This document shows, in pieces, positions 56,704 to 63,911 of a DNA stretch of 64,000 nt. Location of the stretch: NCBI GenBank assembly GCA_021784575.1, contig JAJYHX010000009.1, forward strand, positions 24,477 to 88,476, in the 5' to 3' direction. Numbering within the stretch: position 1 is the first letter of the stretch; each line of letters starts with the position of its first letter. The stretch is from Nitrospirota bacterium (GTDB lineage Bacteria > Nitrospirota > JACRHJ01). The notes under the pieces were generated by a model. It was not told the DNA's origin, ran no database searches, and worked only from the letters and a program-made list of their open reading frames with translations. A program made the translations under genes and the position numbers.

Positions 56704-57187
56704 GGCTTTTTTCGAGTCCTGAAGATATGTCGTAACGCCACATGATTACAGCGTTATCCGGCGGAGATTCATAATAATTCCTCCTAAGGCCCGCCTCAAC
56801 GAAACCCAAGCTTTTATAAAGCCTTATCGCGGCATTGTTCTTCTCCCGAACCTCCAAAGTGGCCGCTCCGGCGCCCCTCAGGCAGCAGAATTTCAGGGCC
56901 GCGAGCGTAAGTTTCGATGCGATTTTGAGCCGCCTGTACCGCTTCCGGATTCCAAGGTTTAAGATATGCGCCTCGTCGATAAGCATCCAGAAACATATAA
57001 AACCGACGAGCAGACCCGACGGCTCACGCGCGAGGAAGATGAATGAATAATCCCTGTCCATCTCGTCCCTGAACATTCCCTCCGTCCAGGGCCAGGAAAA
57101 CACCTCCCTTTCCAGTTCCATGACCTCCGGGAGTTCTTCCGGGGTCATCTCGGTTATTGTTATCTTCATGGATACGCCGCGCCGCAT
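56699..57187 (-). CDS. rimI: Ribosomal-protein-alanine N-acetyltransferase-like (GNAT)
   Basis: 162-residue GNAT acetyltransferase with RimI features: MELEREVFSWPWTEGMFRDE, EAHILNLGIRKRYRRLKIAS (acetyl-CoA loop R-x-x-x-x-x-A), EVREKNNAAIRLYKSLGFVE and RRNYYESPPDNAVIM. RimI acetylates ribosomal protein S18 at its N-terminal alanine, but related GNATs have other targets. Starts at 57187 and 57169 (MKITITEM) are both possible; the first has GGAA seven bases upstream. It lies 21 bp after the TPR gene. Confidence 0.88.
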   Translation of the reverse strand: MRRGVSMKITITEMTPEELPEVMELEREVFSWPWTEGMFRDEMDRDYSFIFLAREPSGLLVGFICFWMLIDEAHILNLGIRKRYRRLKIASKLTLAALKFCCLRGAGAATLEVREKNNAAIRLYKSLGFVEAGLRRNYYESPPDNAVIMWRYDISSGLEKSP

Positions 57188-57208
57188 CCCGGTGTTCCGC
57201 GTGGAACA

Positions 57209-57871
57209 TTACGGCCTGAAATGCTTCAGTTTCACGTAAGAGCGCCAGTCCCTGCGGCGCCTGAAACCGGGGTTCCCCTTGTGGTAGCGGATGCCGTCCT
57301 GTATGGCTTTTCTCGCCTCGTCCTTTTTCCCCAGCGCGTTTAATGCCCTCGCATACTGGTAAAGTCCTTCGATGCTCGTGTTGTTTATGGAGAGATGTTT
57401 CTTGAGCGATTCAAGGGCGCTGTCGAACTTGCCCAGGGCAATCTCCGCTTCTCCCAGGTACAGCCAGGACTCTCCATAACGAAGCCTCGGCTCAAGCTCA
57501 GAAGCCCTTTTAAGGTGTCTTTCGGCCTCCTCCGCTTTGCCGGAGCGGAGATACGAAAGACCCGCGAAGTGGTTTACCTCGGCGGAATTCGGTTCTTTTT
57601 TAAGCGCTTCCAGGAAATGCGTCAGAGCCTCTTCGGGCATACGTTTCTCCAGCAGGACCATTCCGAGATCCCGCCTCGCGGTCGAATCGTATGGGTTAAC
57701 CTCCACTGTCTTCTTCAGCCTCGAATATGCCTGGCCCCTCCTTATCCAGTCCGACGGGTTCGGAATGCGGTCCCTGAAGATATACAAAAGGACTAAGACG
57801 ACAAGGATATACGGATGCCGCAGCAGGATATTGAACAGGATAAAATACAGTATGTATGTAATAATACCCAA
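57209..57871 (-). CDS. Membrane-anchored TPR protein
   Basis: About 220 residues. One N-terminal hydrophobic hairpin or helix (ITYILYFILFNILL, PYILVVLVLLYIF) is followed by four or five tetratricopeptide repeats (MPEEALTHFLEALKKEPNS, KAEEAERHLKRASELEP, KFDSALESLKKHLS). A cytoplasmic scaffold tied to the membrane is likely; partners are unknown. I choose a TTG at 57871, since a strong AAGGAGG...GGG tract precedes it. A GTG at 57907 would lie within about five bases of the predicted transcription start. Confidence 0.8.
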   Translation of the reverse strand: MGIITYILYFILFNILLRHPYILVVLVLLYIFRDRIPNPSDWIRRGQAYSRLKKTVEVNPYDSTARRDLGMVLLEKRMPEEALTHFLEALKKEPNSAEVNHFAGLSYLRSGKAEEAERHLKRASELEPRLRYGESWLYLGEAEIALGKFDSALESLKKHLSINNTSIEGLYQYARALNALGKKDEARKAIQDGIRYHKGNPGFRRRRDWRSYVKLKHFRP

Positions 57872-57918
57872 GGCTTGCCCCCCCTCCTTTCGCAGCCATG
57901 AACACACGGCCCTTAAAG

Positions 57919-57947
57919 ACTATAAAACGGCTGTTTCCCCGTGTCAA
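57919..57947 (-). promoter_or_regulatory. Consensus-like promoter for the TPR-rimI unit
   Basis: Minus strand TTGACA (57947-57942), 17-base spacer, TATAGT (57924-57919). Confidence 0.75.
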
Positions 57948-58152
57948 TGCTTTCTTGACTATCCCGAAGGTTATGGTATATCTTACCTGAGAGATACGAT
58001 TTGCCGAAAAGTCTTGCCAACCCATAGCAACAATCAAAAACATCCGCATTATTTTTAAGAAAGCCTTTCATTACCGCTATGTTAGAGTAATCAAACAATT
58101 CAGTCCTTCCGTGTGTTATTGAACATTCGTCCACTTCAAACGGGAGATGAAA

Positions 58153-59100
58153 ATGACAATCAAAAAAACCGGCATTAAAGCGGCGATATTTATTAGCGCG
58201 TTCGGAATCCTGACGGCTTTATCGGCCACGGCCTGGGCGGACGGTCTTTCCGGGGCAATATTCACGACCGACAACGACGGGGATATTGTAAACCAGAACC
58301 TCTACCAACAAAAGACGGACGTGTATCTGAACGGCGGCCCGGGGCCGCACGCGCCCCTGCGCGCGGCCAAGCTTCCCGAAGGCTGCTACGTATTCCAGGT
58401 AACCGACCCTTCCGGAAAGACGCTTTTAAGCACGGACAGCATACGCTGCCGCACGTTCCATGTAAACAGCGCGGGTTATATCGACTCGGTGGGGTGCAGC
58501 TGCGGATGCCCGGGCACGACCTCCTGCGCACATGCCACAGGGATAGACACAAACGACGCGGCCCAGGGCGGGGCCGGAGCGATAACCGTCCAGTTGTATC
58601 CCTTCAGCGACACGCCGAACCCGGGCGGCGTCTATAAGGTGTGGATTACTCCTTGCAGCAAACTTATGCCCCCGGACACATCCAAAAACTCTTTCGGTTT
58701 TGTCCCGGCCTGGAGCAAGACCGACAACTTCAAGGTCGTCTGCACCTGCGCCTGCACCGACAGTTCCGTAATTACCGTCAGGGCATTCTATGACAGCAAC
58801 AACAACGGCGTCCTTGACGCGGGCGATAAGGAAATAGGCGTCAAGATACTGACTAACAAGGGCGGCAGGGGGATCACCATCACCGACCCGATGGGCGTAG
58901 TCAACAGCGGTTACACCCCGTCGGTTCAGGGCCCGCTTGCCTCCGGGAACTACCTTGTGTCGGACGACGGGACCGGCACATGGAAAGACAAGGCGGTATA
59001 CGTGGACGGTAATGCCGTTTCCGGCGCGACTTCCAGCGCAGTCGTGCAGGTTACCGGTTCCTGCGGCGAGACGCACGAGGTTACATTCCTCGTACATTGA
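58153..59100 (+). CDS. Secreted Cys-rich protein with an SdrD/Cna-B-like segment
   Basis: About 315 residues. The signal peptide (basic KKTGIK, hydrophobic core) is probably cut after ATAWA at 29. The mature part has cysteine clusters CSCGCPGTTSC and CTCAC. It also has a segment RAFYDSNNNGVLDAGDKEIG that resembles the calcium-binding start of SdrD B-like/prealbumin-fold repeats (FxDxNxNGxxDxGExG). No anchor or sorting motif is seen at the C-terminus. The ATG at 58153 has GGGAG six bases upstream; an ATG two codons earlier is too close to that site. It stands alone between divergent units. Function unknown; a cell-surface or extracellular structural role is inference. Confidence 0.8.
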   Translation: MTIKKTGIKAAIFISAFGILTALSATAWADGLSGAIFTTDNDGDIVNQNLYQQKTDVYLNGGPGPHAPLRAAKLPEGCYVFQVTDPSGKTLLSTDSIRCRTFHVNSAGYIDSVGCSCGCPGTTSCAHATGIDTNDAAQGGAGAITVQLYPFSDTPNPGGVYKVWITPCSKLMPPDTSKNSFGFVPAWSKTDNFKVVCTCACTDSSVITVRAFYDSNNNGVLDAGDKEIGVKILTNKGGRGITITDPMGVVNSGYTPSVQGPLASGNYLVSDDGTGTWKDKAVYVDGNAVSGATSSAVVQVTGSCGETHEVTFLVH

Positions 59101-59130
59101 CATAACAGTAAAATCTGCCAAGTAGAATAT

Positions 59131-59158
59131 TTGCGCATATCGAATTTTATGATATATT
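59131..59158 (+). promoter_or_regulatory. Promoter for tRNA-Cys
   Basis: TTGCGC (59131-59136), 16-base spacer, TATATT (59153-59158), 24 bases before the tRNA. Confidence 0.5.
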
Positions 59159-59182
59159 GAGTTCCATAATCACGTTAATCAC

Positions 59183-59256
59183 GGCGACGTAGCCAAGAGA
59201 ATAGGCAGAGGCCTGCAAAGCCTCTTACAGAGGTTCAAATCCTCTCGTCGCCTCCA
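59183..59256 (+). tRNA. tRNA-Cys (GCA)
   Basis: 74-base cloverleaf. The acceptor GGCGACG pairs with CGTCGCC. The anticodon stem is GAGGC/GCCTC with loop CTGCAAA, giving GCA, and the T-arm is AGAGGTTCAAATCCTCT. U73, a cysteine identity base, and an encoded CCA are present. Confidence 0.97.
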
Positions 59257-59260
59257 ATGT

Positions 59261-59290
59261 AAAAAGGGTCGCAGAATCTGCGGCCCTTTT
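59261..59290 (+). terminator. Terminator after tRNA-Cys
   Basis: AAAAGGG-T-CGCAG / CTGCG-G-CCCTTTT with a three-base loop, four bases past the CCA end. Confidence 0.8.
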
Positions 59291-59320
59291 ATTACGGGAA
59301 TGCGACGCCGCGGATGCGGC

Positions 59321-59348
59321 TTGACGAGCCGTCTTTAAGGATTATAAT
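59321..59348 (+). promoter_or_regulatory. Promoter for the hemerythrin gene
   Basis: TTGACG (59321-59326), 16-base spacer, TATAAT (59343-59348), leaving a leader of about 50 bases. Confidence 0.65.
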
Positions 59349-59406
59349 CATATGCTATGATACGCAATTGGGCGCAACCCGCGGACAAACTCAAAAGGAG
59401 AACACA

Positions 59407-59835
59407 ATGGAAAAAATGTTTGAACTCCTGATACGGGACCACCGGGAGGTCTCCCGTATTATAAGCCAGATGCATATCGTGAACGGCCAGAGGCGGGAAA
59501 GGCTCCTCTCGCAATGCACGGACGCCCTTGAAATGCACATGCAGATAGAGGAAGACTATCTTTACCCGGCGCTGGAGGATATAGACGAGACAAAGGACAT
59601 TGTCCGGGATTCCTATGAAGAGCACAAGATGGTGCAGAAGCAGCTCAAGGAACTCGGCAAGCTGGACGCGGACGACGACAAGTGGGACTCAAAGCTTATA
59701 GCCTTGAAGGAAAATTTCGACCATCACGCGCAGCAGGAAGAGACCGTGCTTTTCAAACAGGCGCCAAAGGTGCTTTCGCGGGAGGAACTGGAAGACTTGA
59801 ACGACCAGATAATCGAAGAGAAAGAAGCGGCGTAG
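59407..59835 (+). CDS. Hemerythrin HHE cation-binding domain protein
   Basis: 142 residues from the ATG at 59407, with AAAGGAG upstream; the longer upstream frame reads through the promoter. The four-helix HHE pattern is visible: DHREVSRI, EMHMQIEEDYLYPALED, YEEHKMVQKQL and FDHHAQQEETVLFKQ, supplying His and Glu/Asp ligands for a di-iron site. Such proteins bind oxygen or nitric oxide or buffer iron. Single-gene unit. Confidence 0.9.
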   Translation: MEKMFELLIRDHREVSRIISQMHIVNGQRRERLLSQCTDALEMHMQIEEDYLYPALEDIDETKDIVRDSYEEHKMVQKQLKELGKLDADDDKWDSKLIALKENFDHHAQQEETVLFKQAPKVLSREELEDLNDQIIEEKEAA

Positions 59836-59851
59836 ATTAATGAATTAATGC

Positions 59852-59880
59852 TTGCAAATCCGGCTCCCCTCGCGTAAAAT
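59852..59880 (+). promoter_or_regulatory. Promoter abutting the epimerase start (leaderless?)
   Basis: TTGCAA (59852-59857), 17-base spacer, TAAAAT (59875-59880). The ATG is nine bases after the -10 and no Shine-Dalgarno sequence is present. Confidence 0.5.
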
Positions 59881-59889
59881 TATTCGCTT

Positions 59890-60819
59890 ATGAAAATACT
59901 TATAACGGGCGGAGCCGGTTTTATCGGTTCTCACATAACCGATGCCGCAATCGAAGCCGGCATGGAAGCGGTGGTCCTCGACAATCTCCTTACCGGCAGG
60001 AAAGAGAACTTAAATCCCAGGGCCAGGTTCTACCTTGCCGACATAAGGCACAAGGACATATCCGATATTTTCGCCTCCGAGAAGCCGGATATCGTCTGTC
60101 ACCAGGCTGCCCAGGTAAGCGTCCGGAATTCCGTGGAAGATCCCGCCGGGGACGCCGCGATAAACATCGTCGGCTCCATCAACGTACTCGACAACTGCAA
60201 AAAGTTCGGAGCGGGGAAAATAGTCTTCGCCTCTTCCGGCGGCGCGATTTACGGCGAGCAGGAGAAGTTTCCGGCTCCCGAGGAACATCCCGCAAGACCG
60301 GAGAGCCCTTACGGCGCGGCCAAGCTCTCGGTGGAACAATATCTGTATATATACAGGAAAATCTTCGGCCTGAAATATGTCGCCCTGCGCTATTCCAACG
60401 TCTACGGCCCCAGGCAGGACCCGTTCGGCGAGGCCGGGGTCGTCGCAATCTTTACCGCAAGGATGCTCTCGGGCAATACTCCTCTTATAAACGGAGACGG
60501 CGGCCAGACAAGGGATTATGTCTATGTCGGGGATGTCGTGCAGGCGAACATGCTGGCGTTCCGGGATGGCGCCGAAGGGTCTTTCAATGTTGGCACGGGC
60601 ATTGAGACGGACGTGAACCGGCTTTACGATCTCATCAGGGAGAAAACCGGCTACGCGGGAGGCAATGAACACGGCCCGGCAAAAGCCGGGGAACAGCGCA
60701 GAAGCGTGCTCGACTGCGCCCGCATCAAGAGAGAACTCGGCTGGAAACAGCGCTGCGCCCTTGAAGACGGGCTGAAAGAGACCGTGGAATATTTCCGGCA
60801 AAAAGCGGTTCAGGCTTAA
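59890..60819 (+). CDS. NAD-dependent nucleotide-sugar epimerase (GalE-like)
   Basis: 309-residue extended short-chain dehydrogenase. The NAD motif is TGGAGFIGSHITDAA, the catalytic Ser region is FASSGGAIYGE, and YGAAK carries the Tyr and Lys. RYSNVYGPRQDP and NGDGGQTRDYVYVGDVV are typical of UDP-sugar 4-epimerases and dehydratases. UDP-glucose/UDP-N-acetylglucosamine 4-epimerase activity is likely but not proven. No sugar-pathway genes adjoin. A leaderless transcript is suggested by the promoter spacing. Confidence 0.88.
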   Translation: MKILITGGAGFIGSHITDAAIEAGMEAVVLDNLLTGRKENLNPRARFYLADIRHKDISDIFASEKPDIVCHQAAQVSVRNSVEDPAGDAAINIVGSINVLDNCKKFGAGKIVFASSGGAIYGEQEKFPAPEEHPARPESPYGAAKLSVEQYLYIYRKIFGLKYVALRYSNVYGPRQDPFGEAGVVAIFTARMLSGNTPLINGDGGQTRDYVYVGDVVQANMLAFRDGAEGSFNVGTGIETDVNRLYDLIREKTGYAGGNEHGPAKAGEQRRSVLDCARIKRELGWKQRCALEDGLKETVEYFRQKAVQA

Positions 60820-60827
60820 TTGTTATC

Positions 60828-60903
60828 TTGAAAAAATCAAATAATCTGATATTATAGTAGTATCGGCAGCCGAAGAGGCAAAGGTCGCCTTTTCGGCTTT
60901 TTT
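60828..60903 (+). promoter_or_regulatory. Promoter immediately followed by an intrinsic terminator
   Basis: TTGAAA (60828-60833), 16-base spacer, TATTAT (60850-60855). About ten bases past the expected start, a hairpin AGCCGAAGAGGC/GCCTTTTCGGCT (7-base loop, one G-T pair, 60868-60898) is followed by T5. It is probably the terminator of the epimerase gene. It may also attenuate transcription into the RRM gene or yield a ~45-base RNA. Confidence 0.6.
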
Positions 60904-60971
60904 ATGTTAGCGGCTTCTGGGGTCAATCGGGTGGTTGTCCTTTCAAAGCTGACAAAAACAAGGAGATGAAA

Positions 60972-61277
60972 ATGGGAAACAAGCTTTATGTGGGCAACCT
61001 GTCTTATAAAACCTCCGAGGAGGACCTCCAGGAGCTCTTCTCGCAGGCAGGTCAAGTAAGCTCTGTCAAGATAATCACGGACGGTTATTCAGGCCAGTCC
61101 AGGGGTTTCGGCTTTGTCGAAATGGCGACGGAAGAAGAAGCCCATAAGGCTGTCGAGATGCTCCACGGCAAGGAGTTCATGCAGAGAGAACTGACCGTTA
61201 ACGAGGCAAGGCCTCAGCAGAAGAGAGAGGCCAGAGGCGGTTTCGGCGGAGGCGGCAGGGGCGGCGGCAGGAGATAA
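60972..61277 (+). CDS. RRM-type RNA-binding protein with glycine-rich tail
   Basis: 101 residues. One RNA-recognition motif has RNP2 KLYVGNLS and RNP1 SRGFGFVEM, followed by a Gly/Arg tail (GGFGGGGRGGGRR), like the small bacterial and cyanobacterial Rbp proteins that are often cold-inducible. The ATG at 60972 has AAGGAG six bases upstream; an ATG two codons earlier touches that site. The ~110-base region ahead of it holds a promoter and a terminator hairpin. Confidence 0.92.
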   Translation: MGNKLYVGNLSYKTSEEDLQELFSQAGQVSSVKIITDGYSGQSRGFGFVEMATEEEAHKAVEMLHGKEFMQRELTVNEARPQQKREARGGFGGGGRGGGRR

Positions 61278-61296
61278 CCCGCAAAAATTTACGCTT

Positions 61297-61329
61297 AAAC
61301 CTCCAGGGTTACACCCTGGAGGTTTTTTT
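61297..61329. terminator. Bidirectional terminator between the RRM and macrodomain genes
   Basis: 13-bp stem AAACCTCCAGGGT / ACCCTGGAGGTTT with loop TAC, followed by a T-run on the plus strand and preceded by an A-run. It serves both convergent genes and overlaps the macrodomain stop. Confidence 0.85.
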
Positions 61330-61840
61330 ATTTCAGAGCTTCTTTGTACGCGCTGAATACCTCATCGCCATAGCACACAATAATAACCTCCTGCATGTCG
61401 GGGCGCGAAGCCAGGAACTCTTTTATCTCCATGACAGCTATCCTGGATGCCCGCTCCACCGGAAACCTGTAAGCGCCTGTGCTGATTGAGGGAAACGCAA
61501 TCGTCCTTACGCCATTTTCATAGGCCAGGGCCAGGGAATTCCGGTAGCAGCCGGCAAGCAGGGCATCCTCCTTATCCGCCTCTCCGGCGCGCCGGCTACA
61601 TACGGGCCCTACCGTATGTATAACAAATTTCGCGGGCAGATTATAACCCCCGGTTATCCTTGCCTCGCCGGTCGGACAGCCGCCTATTCTTTTGCATTCA
61701 CGCAATAAACCGGGGCCTGCCGCCCGGTGTATTGCGCCGTCAACACCCCCGCCGCCAATCAGGGCGCTGTTTGCGGCATTCACTATCGCATCCGCATGAA
61801 CTTTTGTAATATCTTCTTTTATAAGCGAAATCTTGCCCAT
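61328..61840 (-). CDS. Macrodomain protein (O-acetyl-ADP-ribose deacetylase-like)
   Basis: 170 residues, a single macrodomain that binds ADP-ribose. Hallmarks are [33 protein letters not shown] and [14 protein letters not shown]. It is closest in layout to YmdB/MacroD enzymes that hydrolyse O-acetyl-ADP-ribose or mono-ADP-ribosyl groups. GGAGG precedes two adjacent ATGs; the second (61840) has the better spacing. There is no ADP-ribosyltransferase partner nearby, so it does not look like a DarTG pair. Confidence 0.93.
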   Translation of the reverse strand: MGKISLIKEDITKVHADAIVNAANSALIGGGGVDGAIHRAAGPGLLRECKRIGGCPTGEARITGGYNLPAKFVIHTVGPVCSRRAGEADKEDALLAGCYRNSLALAYENGVRTIAFPSISTGAYRFPVERASRIAVMEIKEFLASRPDMQEVIIVCYGDEVFSAYKEALK

Positions 61841-61859
61841 CATATCCTCCGGTTAGTTA

Positions 61860-61888
61860 TTGACATGCCTGTTCTGTAGAGTTATCAT
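61860..61888 (+). promoter_or_regulatory. Promoter for the universal stress protein gene
   Basis: TTGACA (61860-61865), 17-base spacer, TATCAT (61883-61888). Confidence 0.7.
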
Positions 61889-61925
61889 AAAATCAGAGTT
61901 TATATTTTATACTAAGGGGGCATGA

Positions 61926-62369
61926 ATGAAAATATCGCACATTCTTCATCCGACAGATTTTTCAGAAGGTTCCGAAGCGGCATTGGACTACGCCAGGGCG
62001 CTTGCAAAGCAGTATAACGCATCCCTGACGCATTTGTTTGTGTTAAACGACGTAAGAAAAGGGGAAGGCTGGTACGTCCCTCACATCTCCCTGGATACCT
62101 TCTTCAAGGAAATGGAAGCCGAGGCCAAGAAAAAGCTCGACCACTACTGCTACGAGGAGCAGATGGATTTAAGGAGCGTGAATTCCGTCATACTTTCCGG
62201 CTCGGCGGACGATAGCATAGTGAATTACGCAAAGAAGAACGGCGTTGATCTTATAGTCATGGGGAGCTACAGCAAAAGCGGGATGGACTTTCTGTTCGGG
62301 TCGGTAACGAGGAAAGTAATTAAAAAGGCTGATTGCCCCGTGCTATGCGTGAAGGTGCCCGCACAGTAG
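61926..62369 (+). CDS. Universal stress protein (UspA family)
   Basis: 147 residues. It starts KISHILHPTDFSEGSEAALDYARAL and ends with the ATP-binding motif G-2X-G-9X-G-S/T in MGSYSKSGMDFLFGSVTRKV, then KADCPVLCVKVP. It is therefore of the ATP-binding Usp class. GGGGG lies five bases upstream of the ATG. Its role in stress survival is known only at family level. Confidence 0.94.
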   Translation: MKISHILHPTDFSEGSEAALDYARALAKQYNASLTHLFVLNDVRKGEGWYVPHISLDTFFKEMEAEAKKKLDHYCYEEQMDLRSVNSVILSGSADDSIVNYAKKNGVDLIVMGSYSKSGMDFLFGSVTRKVIKKADCPVLCVKVPAQ

Positions 62370-62391
62370 TCCTCCCTTAAGGAGGGTGTTT

Positions 62392-62649
62392 ATGAGGCAG
62401 GAAAAGGCAGCAAAACAAATTCCCGCAGTCGAGGCAAGGGAACGGCATAGAAACATAAAAGAACTTGCGGAAGAGCGTCCGGGAGCGGCGACGCACGTTA
62501 CAAATCTCCTTAGCCAGACTACCCGGACAATACTCGGCGCTCGCGCGGCCCAGTTTCACCGTCAGCTGCAAAGGACCCATCGGCTTGGCAATTGGCTTGG
62601 GAAATTTCATCCGTCCAAAAGCAAAAAAGGGATAAAGCGAAGCGAGTGA
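62392..62649 (+). CDS. Small basic protein of unknown function
   Basis: 85 residues from the ATG at 62392, with AAGGAGG six bases upstream. No family is recognised. It is helical and basic (VEARERHRNIKELAEERPGA, ARAAQFHRQLQRTHRLGNWL) with a Lys/Arg-rich end (KSKKGIKRSE). It follows the usp gene by 22 bp and ends before a clear terminator, so it is plausibly the second gene of that unit. The CCTCC just upstream can pair with the GGAGG of its ribosome-binding site. Confidence 0.55.
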   Translation: MRQEKAAKQIPAVEARERHRNIKELAEERPGAATHVTNLLSQTTRTILGARAAQFHRQLQRTHRLGNWLGKFHPSKSKKGIKRSE

Positions 62650-62680
62650 GAACCGGGCGTCAAGCATGTTCCTAAAACAT

Positions 62681-62709
62681 AAACCCTCCGTATTCCGGAG
62701 GGTTTTTTA
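62681..62709 (+). terminator. Intrinsic terminator
   Basis: AAACCCTCCG-TATTC-CGGAGGGTTT followed by TTT, closing the usp unit. Confidence 0.85.
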
Positions 62710-62719
62710 TAGTTTATCC

Positions 62720-62748
62720 TTGACAAGGCGCAGCTTATATACTAAATT
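62720..62748 (+). promoter_or_regulatory. Promoter for tRNA-Glu
   Basis: TTGACA (62720-62725), 17-base spacer, TAAATT (62743-62748), 16 bases before the tRNA. Confidence 0.65.
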
Positions 62749-62764
62749 ATGCGTCTTGTCGTAT

Positions 62765-62840
62765 GGTCCCTTCGTCTAGCGGTCTAGGACGACGGCCTCT
62801 CACGCCGTAAACACGGGTTCGAGTCCCGTAGGGATCACCA
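62765..62840 (+). tRNA. tRNA-Glu (CTC)
   Basis: 76-base cloverleaf. The acceptor GGTCCCT pairs with AGGGATC (one G-U pair). The anticodon stem is ACGGC/GCCGT with loop CTCTCAC, giving CTC at 62799-62801, and the T-arm is ACGGGTTCGAGTCCCGT. A73 and an encoded CCA are present. The adjacent recombinase makes its 3' end a candidate attachment site. Confidence 0.96.
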
Positions 62841-62866
62841 ACGCCCTTGATTTTAAAAGGAACCTT

Positions 62867-63040
62867 ATGAACCTCTCCGACAAAAAATCCTCTCATAATA
62901 AACGACCTCTTAAAGTCCTCACTCCCGAAGAACTTGTTAAAGAGCTGGATAAGCGAGATACCACCGACCCCCATAAGCTAATTCGTGAGATCAAAGCCAA
63001 GTTTGGCACTTCTAAAGGCGCGAAAAAGCCGCGTCCATAG
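62867..63040 (+). CDS. Small ORF between tRNA-Glu and the integrase
   Basis: 57 residues, ATG with AAGG six bases upstream. The product is charged: SDKKSSHNKRPLKVLTPEEL, then VKELDKRDTTDPHKLIREIK. It looks like a helical soluble peptide; no family is recognised. Its 3' end overlaps the convergent integrase by 29 bp. It could be cargo of the integrated element or an excision-related small protein, but that is a guess. Confidence 0.5.
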   Translation: MNLSDKKSSHNKRPLKVLTPEELVKELDKRDTTDPHKLIREIKAKFGTSKGAKKPRP

Positions 63041-63911
63041 CCCTCTTGAGTTTCCCAGTATTACCATGATAGTAAATCATCGTTGAATTAATGTCTTTGT
63101 GCCCCAACACCTCTTTTACCTGTTCAACAGGCATTCCATTATCAACAAGATAAGTCGCGCATTGATGCCTCATATCGTGAATCCTAAATTTTGATTGGAT
63201 ACCTGCCAGCTTGCAGTAAAATTTAAATTCATAAGTCAATTGTGTTTCTGTTAATCTTTTCTTCGACCTAACCCCAAGAAATACTGGACCCGATATCGCA
63301 CCTCTTAATTTTTTTAGGGCCAATAGCCTCTCCTTTAATTTTTCAGTAACGGGGAATTTTTTAATTTCTCCACCCTTTATTTTCACTAACAAAGAATTAT
63401 TTGTTAAATCTATATGCTCCCAATTCAAACCAAGGAGGCCGCCTCGCCTTACTCCTGTATAAAGCATCGTCCGTAACATTACCGCGCCCTGAAAATAATG
63501 CTCTCGCCCTGTTTTCCTATAAAGCTCATCAGGCACATTTAACAAGTTTTCAAGCTCATCAATGTTGATACAGTTATTCATGGATATTTTTTTCTTTGCA
63601 TAATGCAGCTTGCCTTTTATGGGATTTTTCTCTAGATAGTCCCAGTTAACCAAGAAATCCAAGAAACTATTAAGGCTCACCATGCGTAATCGTACTGTGT
63701 TTTGGTCTAAGCCGCTTTCCCTCATATAATACATGTAGTCTTTGATTATTGGAAATTGCAAAGAATCCAAAGAAGTTGAATAGTCGTTTGCTTCCAGCCA
63801 TTCAATGAAATAGTCGAAATTTTTTTCGTACGTCTTAATTGTGCGAATAGTTCTTTGGCGTTCTAACTCCAAAAACTTAGAGAATTGCGCATGTAAAGGT
63901 AGTAGATTCAT
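63012..63911 (-). CDS. Tyrosine recombinase / integrase
   Basis: 299 residues. The N-terminal SAM-like DNA-binding domain (about 5-105) is followed by the catalytic domain, with R155 in YTGVRRGGLLGL, a beta-hairpin Lys near 178, H245 and R248 in IHDMRHQCATYL, H271 in VLGHKDINSTMIYYHG and the nucleophile Y280. The usual RxxEL acidic residue is replaced (RRGG). It points toward tRNA-Glu and is visibly more AT-rich than the genes to its left. Both suggest an integrase at the end of a mobile element entering this tRNA gene, with the rest beyond the right edge. Confidence 0.92.
   Translation of the reverse strand: MNLLPLHAQFSKFLELERQRTIRTIKTYEKNFDYFIEWLEANDYSTSLDSLQFPIIKDYMYYMRESGLDQNTVRLRMVSLNSFLDFLVNWDYLEKNPIKGKLHYAKKKISMNNCINIDELENLLNVPDELYRKTGREHYFQGAVMLRTMLYTGVRRGGLLGLNWEHIDLTNNSLLVKIKGGEIKKFPVTEKLKERLLALKKLRGAISGPVFLGVRSKKRLTETQLTYEFKFYCKLAGIQSKFRIHDMRHQCATYLVDNGMPVEQVKEVLGHKDINSTMIYYHGNTGKLKRAMDAAFSRL

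Noticed and set aside
57913..58134. 73-residue minus-strand frame (GTG start)
   Set aside because: It overlaps the TTGACA/TATAGT promoter of the TPR gene, lacks a Shine-Dalgarno sequence and matches nothing I know. A real small protein cannot be fully excluded.
61328..61840. Macrodomain gene as antitoxin of a DarT-like pair
   Set aside because: No ADP-ribosyltransferase gene adjoins; the neighbours are an RRM protein and a universal stress protein.
62377..62667. 96-residue minus-strand frame
   Set aside because: Antisense to the 85-residue plus-strand frame, which has a strong AAGGAGG site and a matching terminator.
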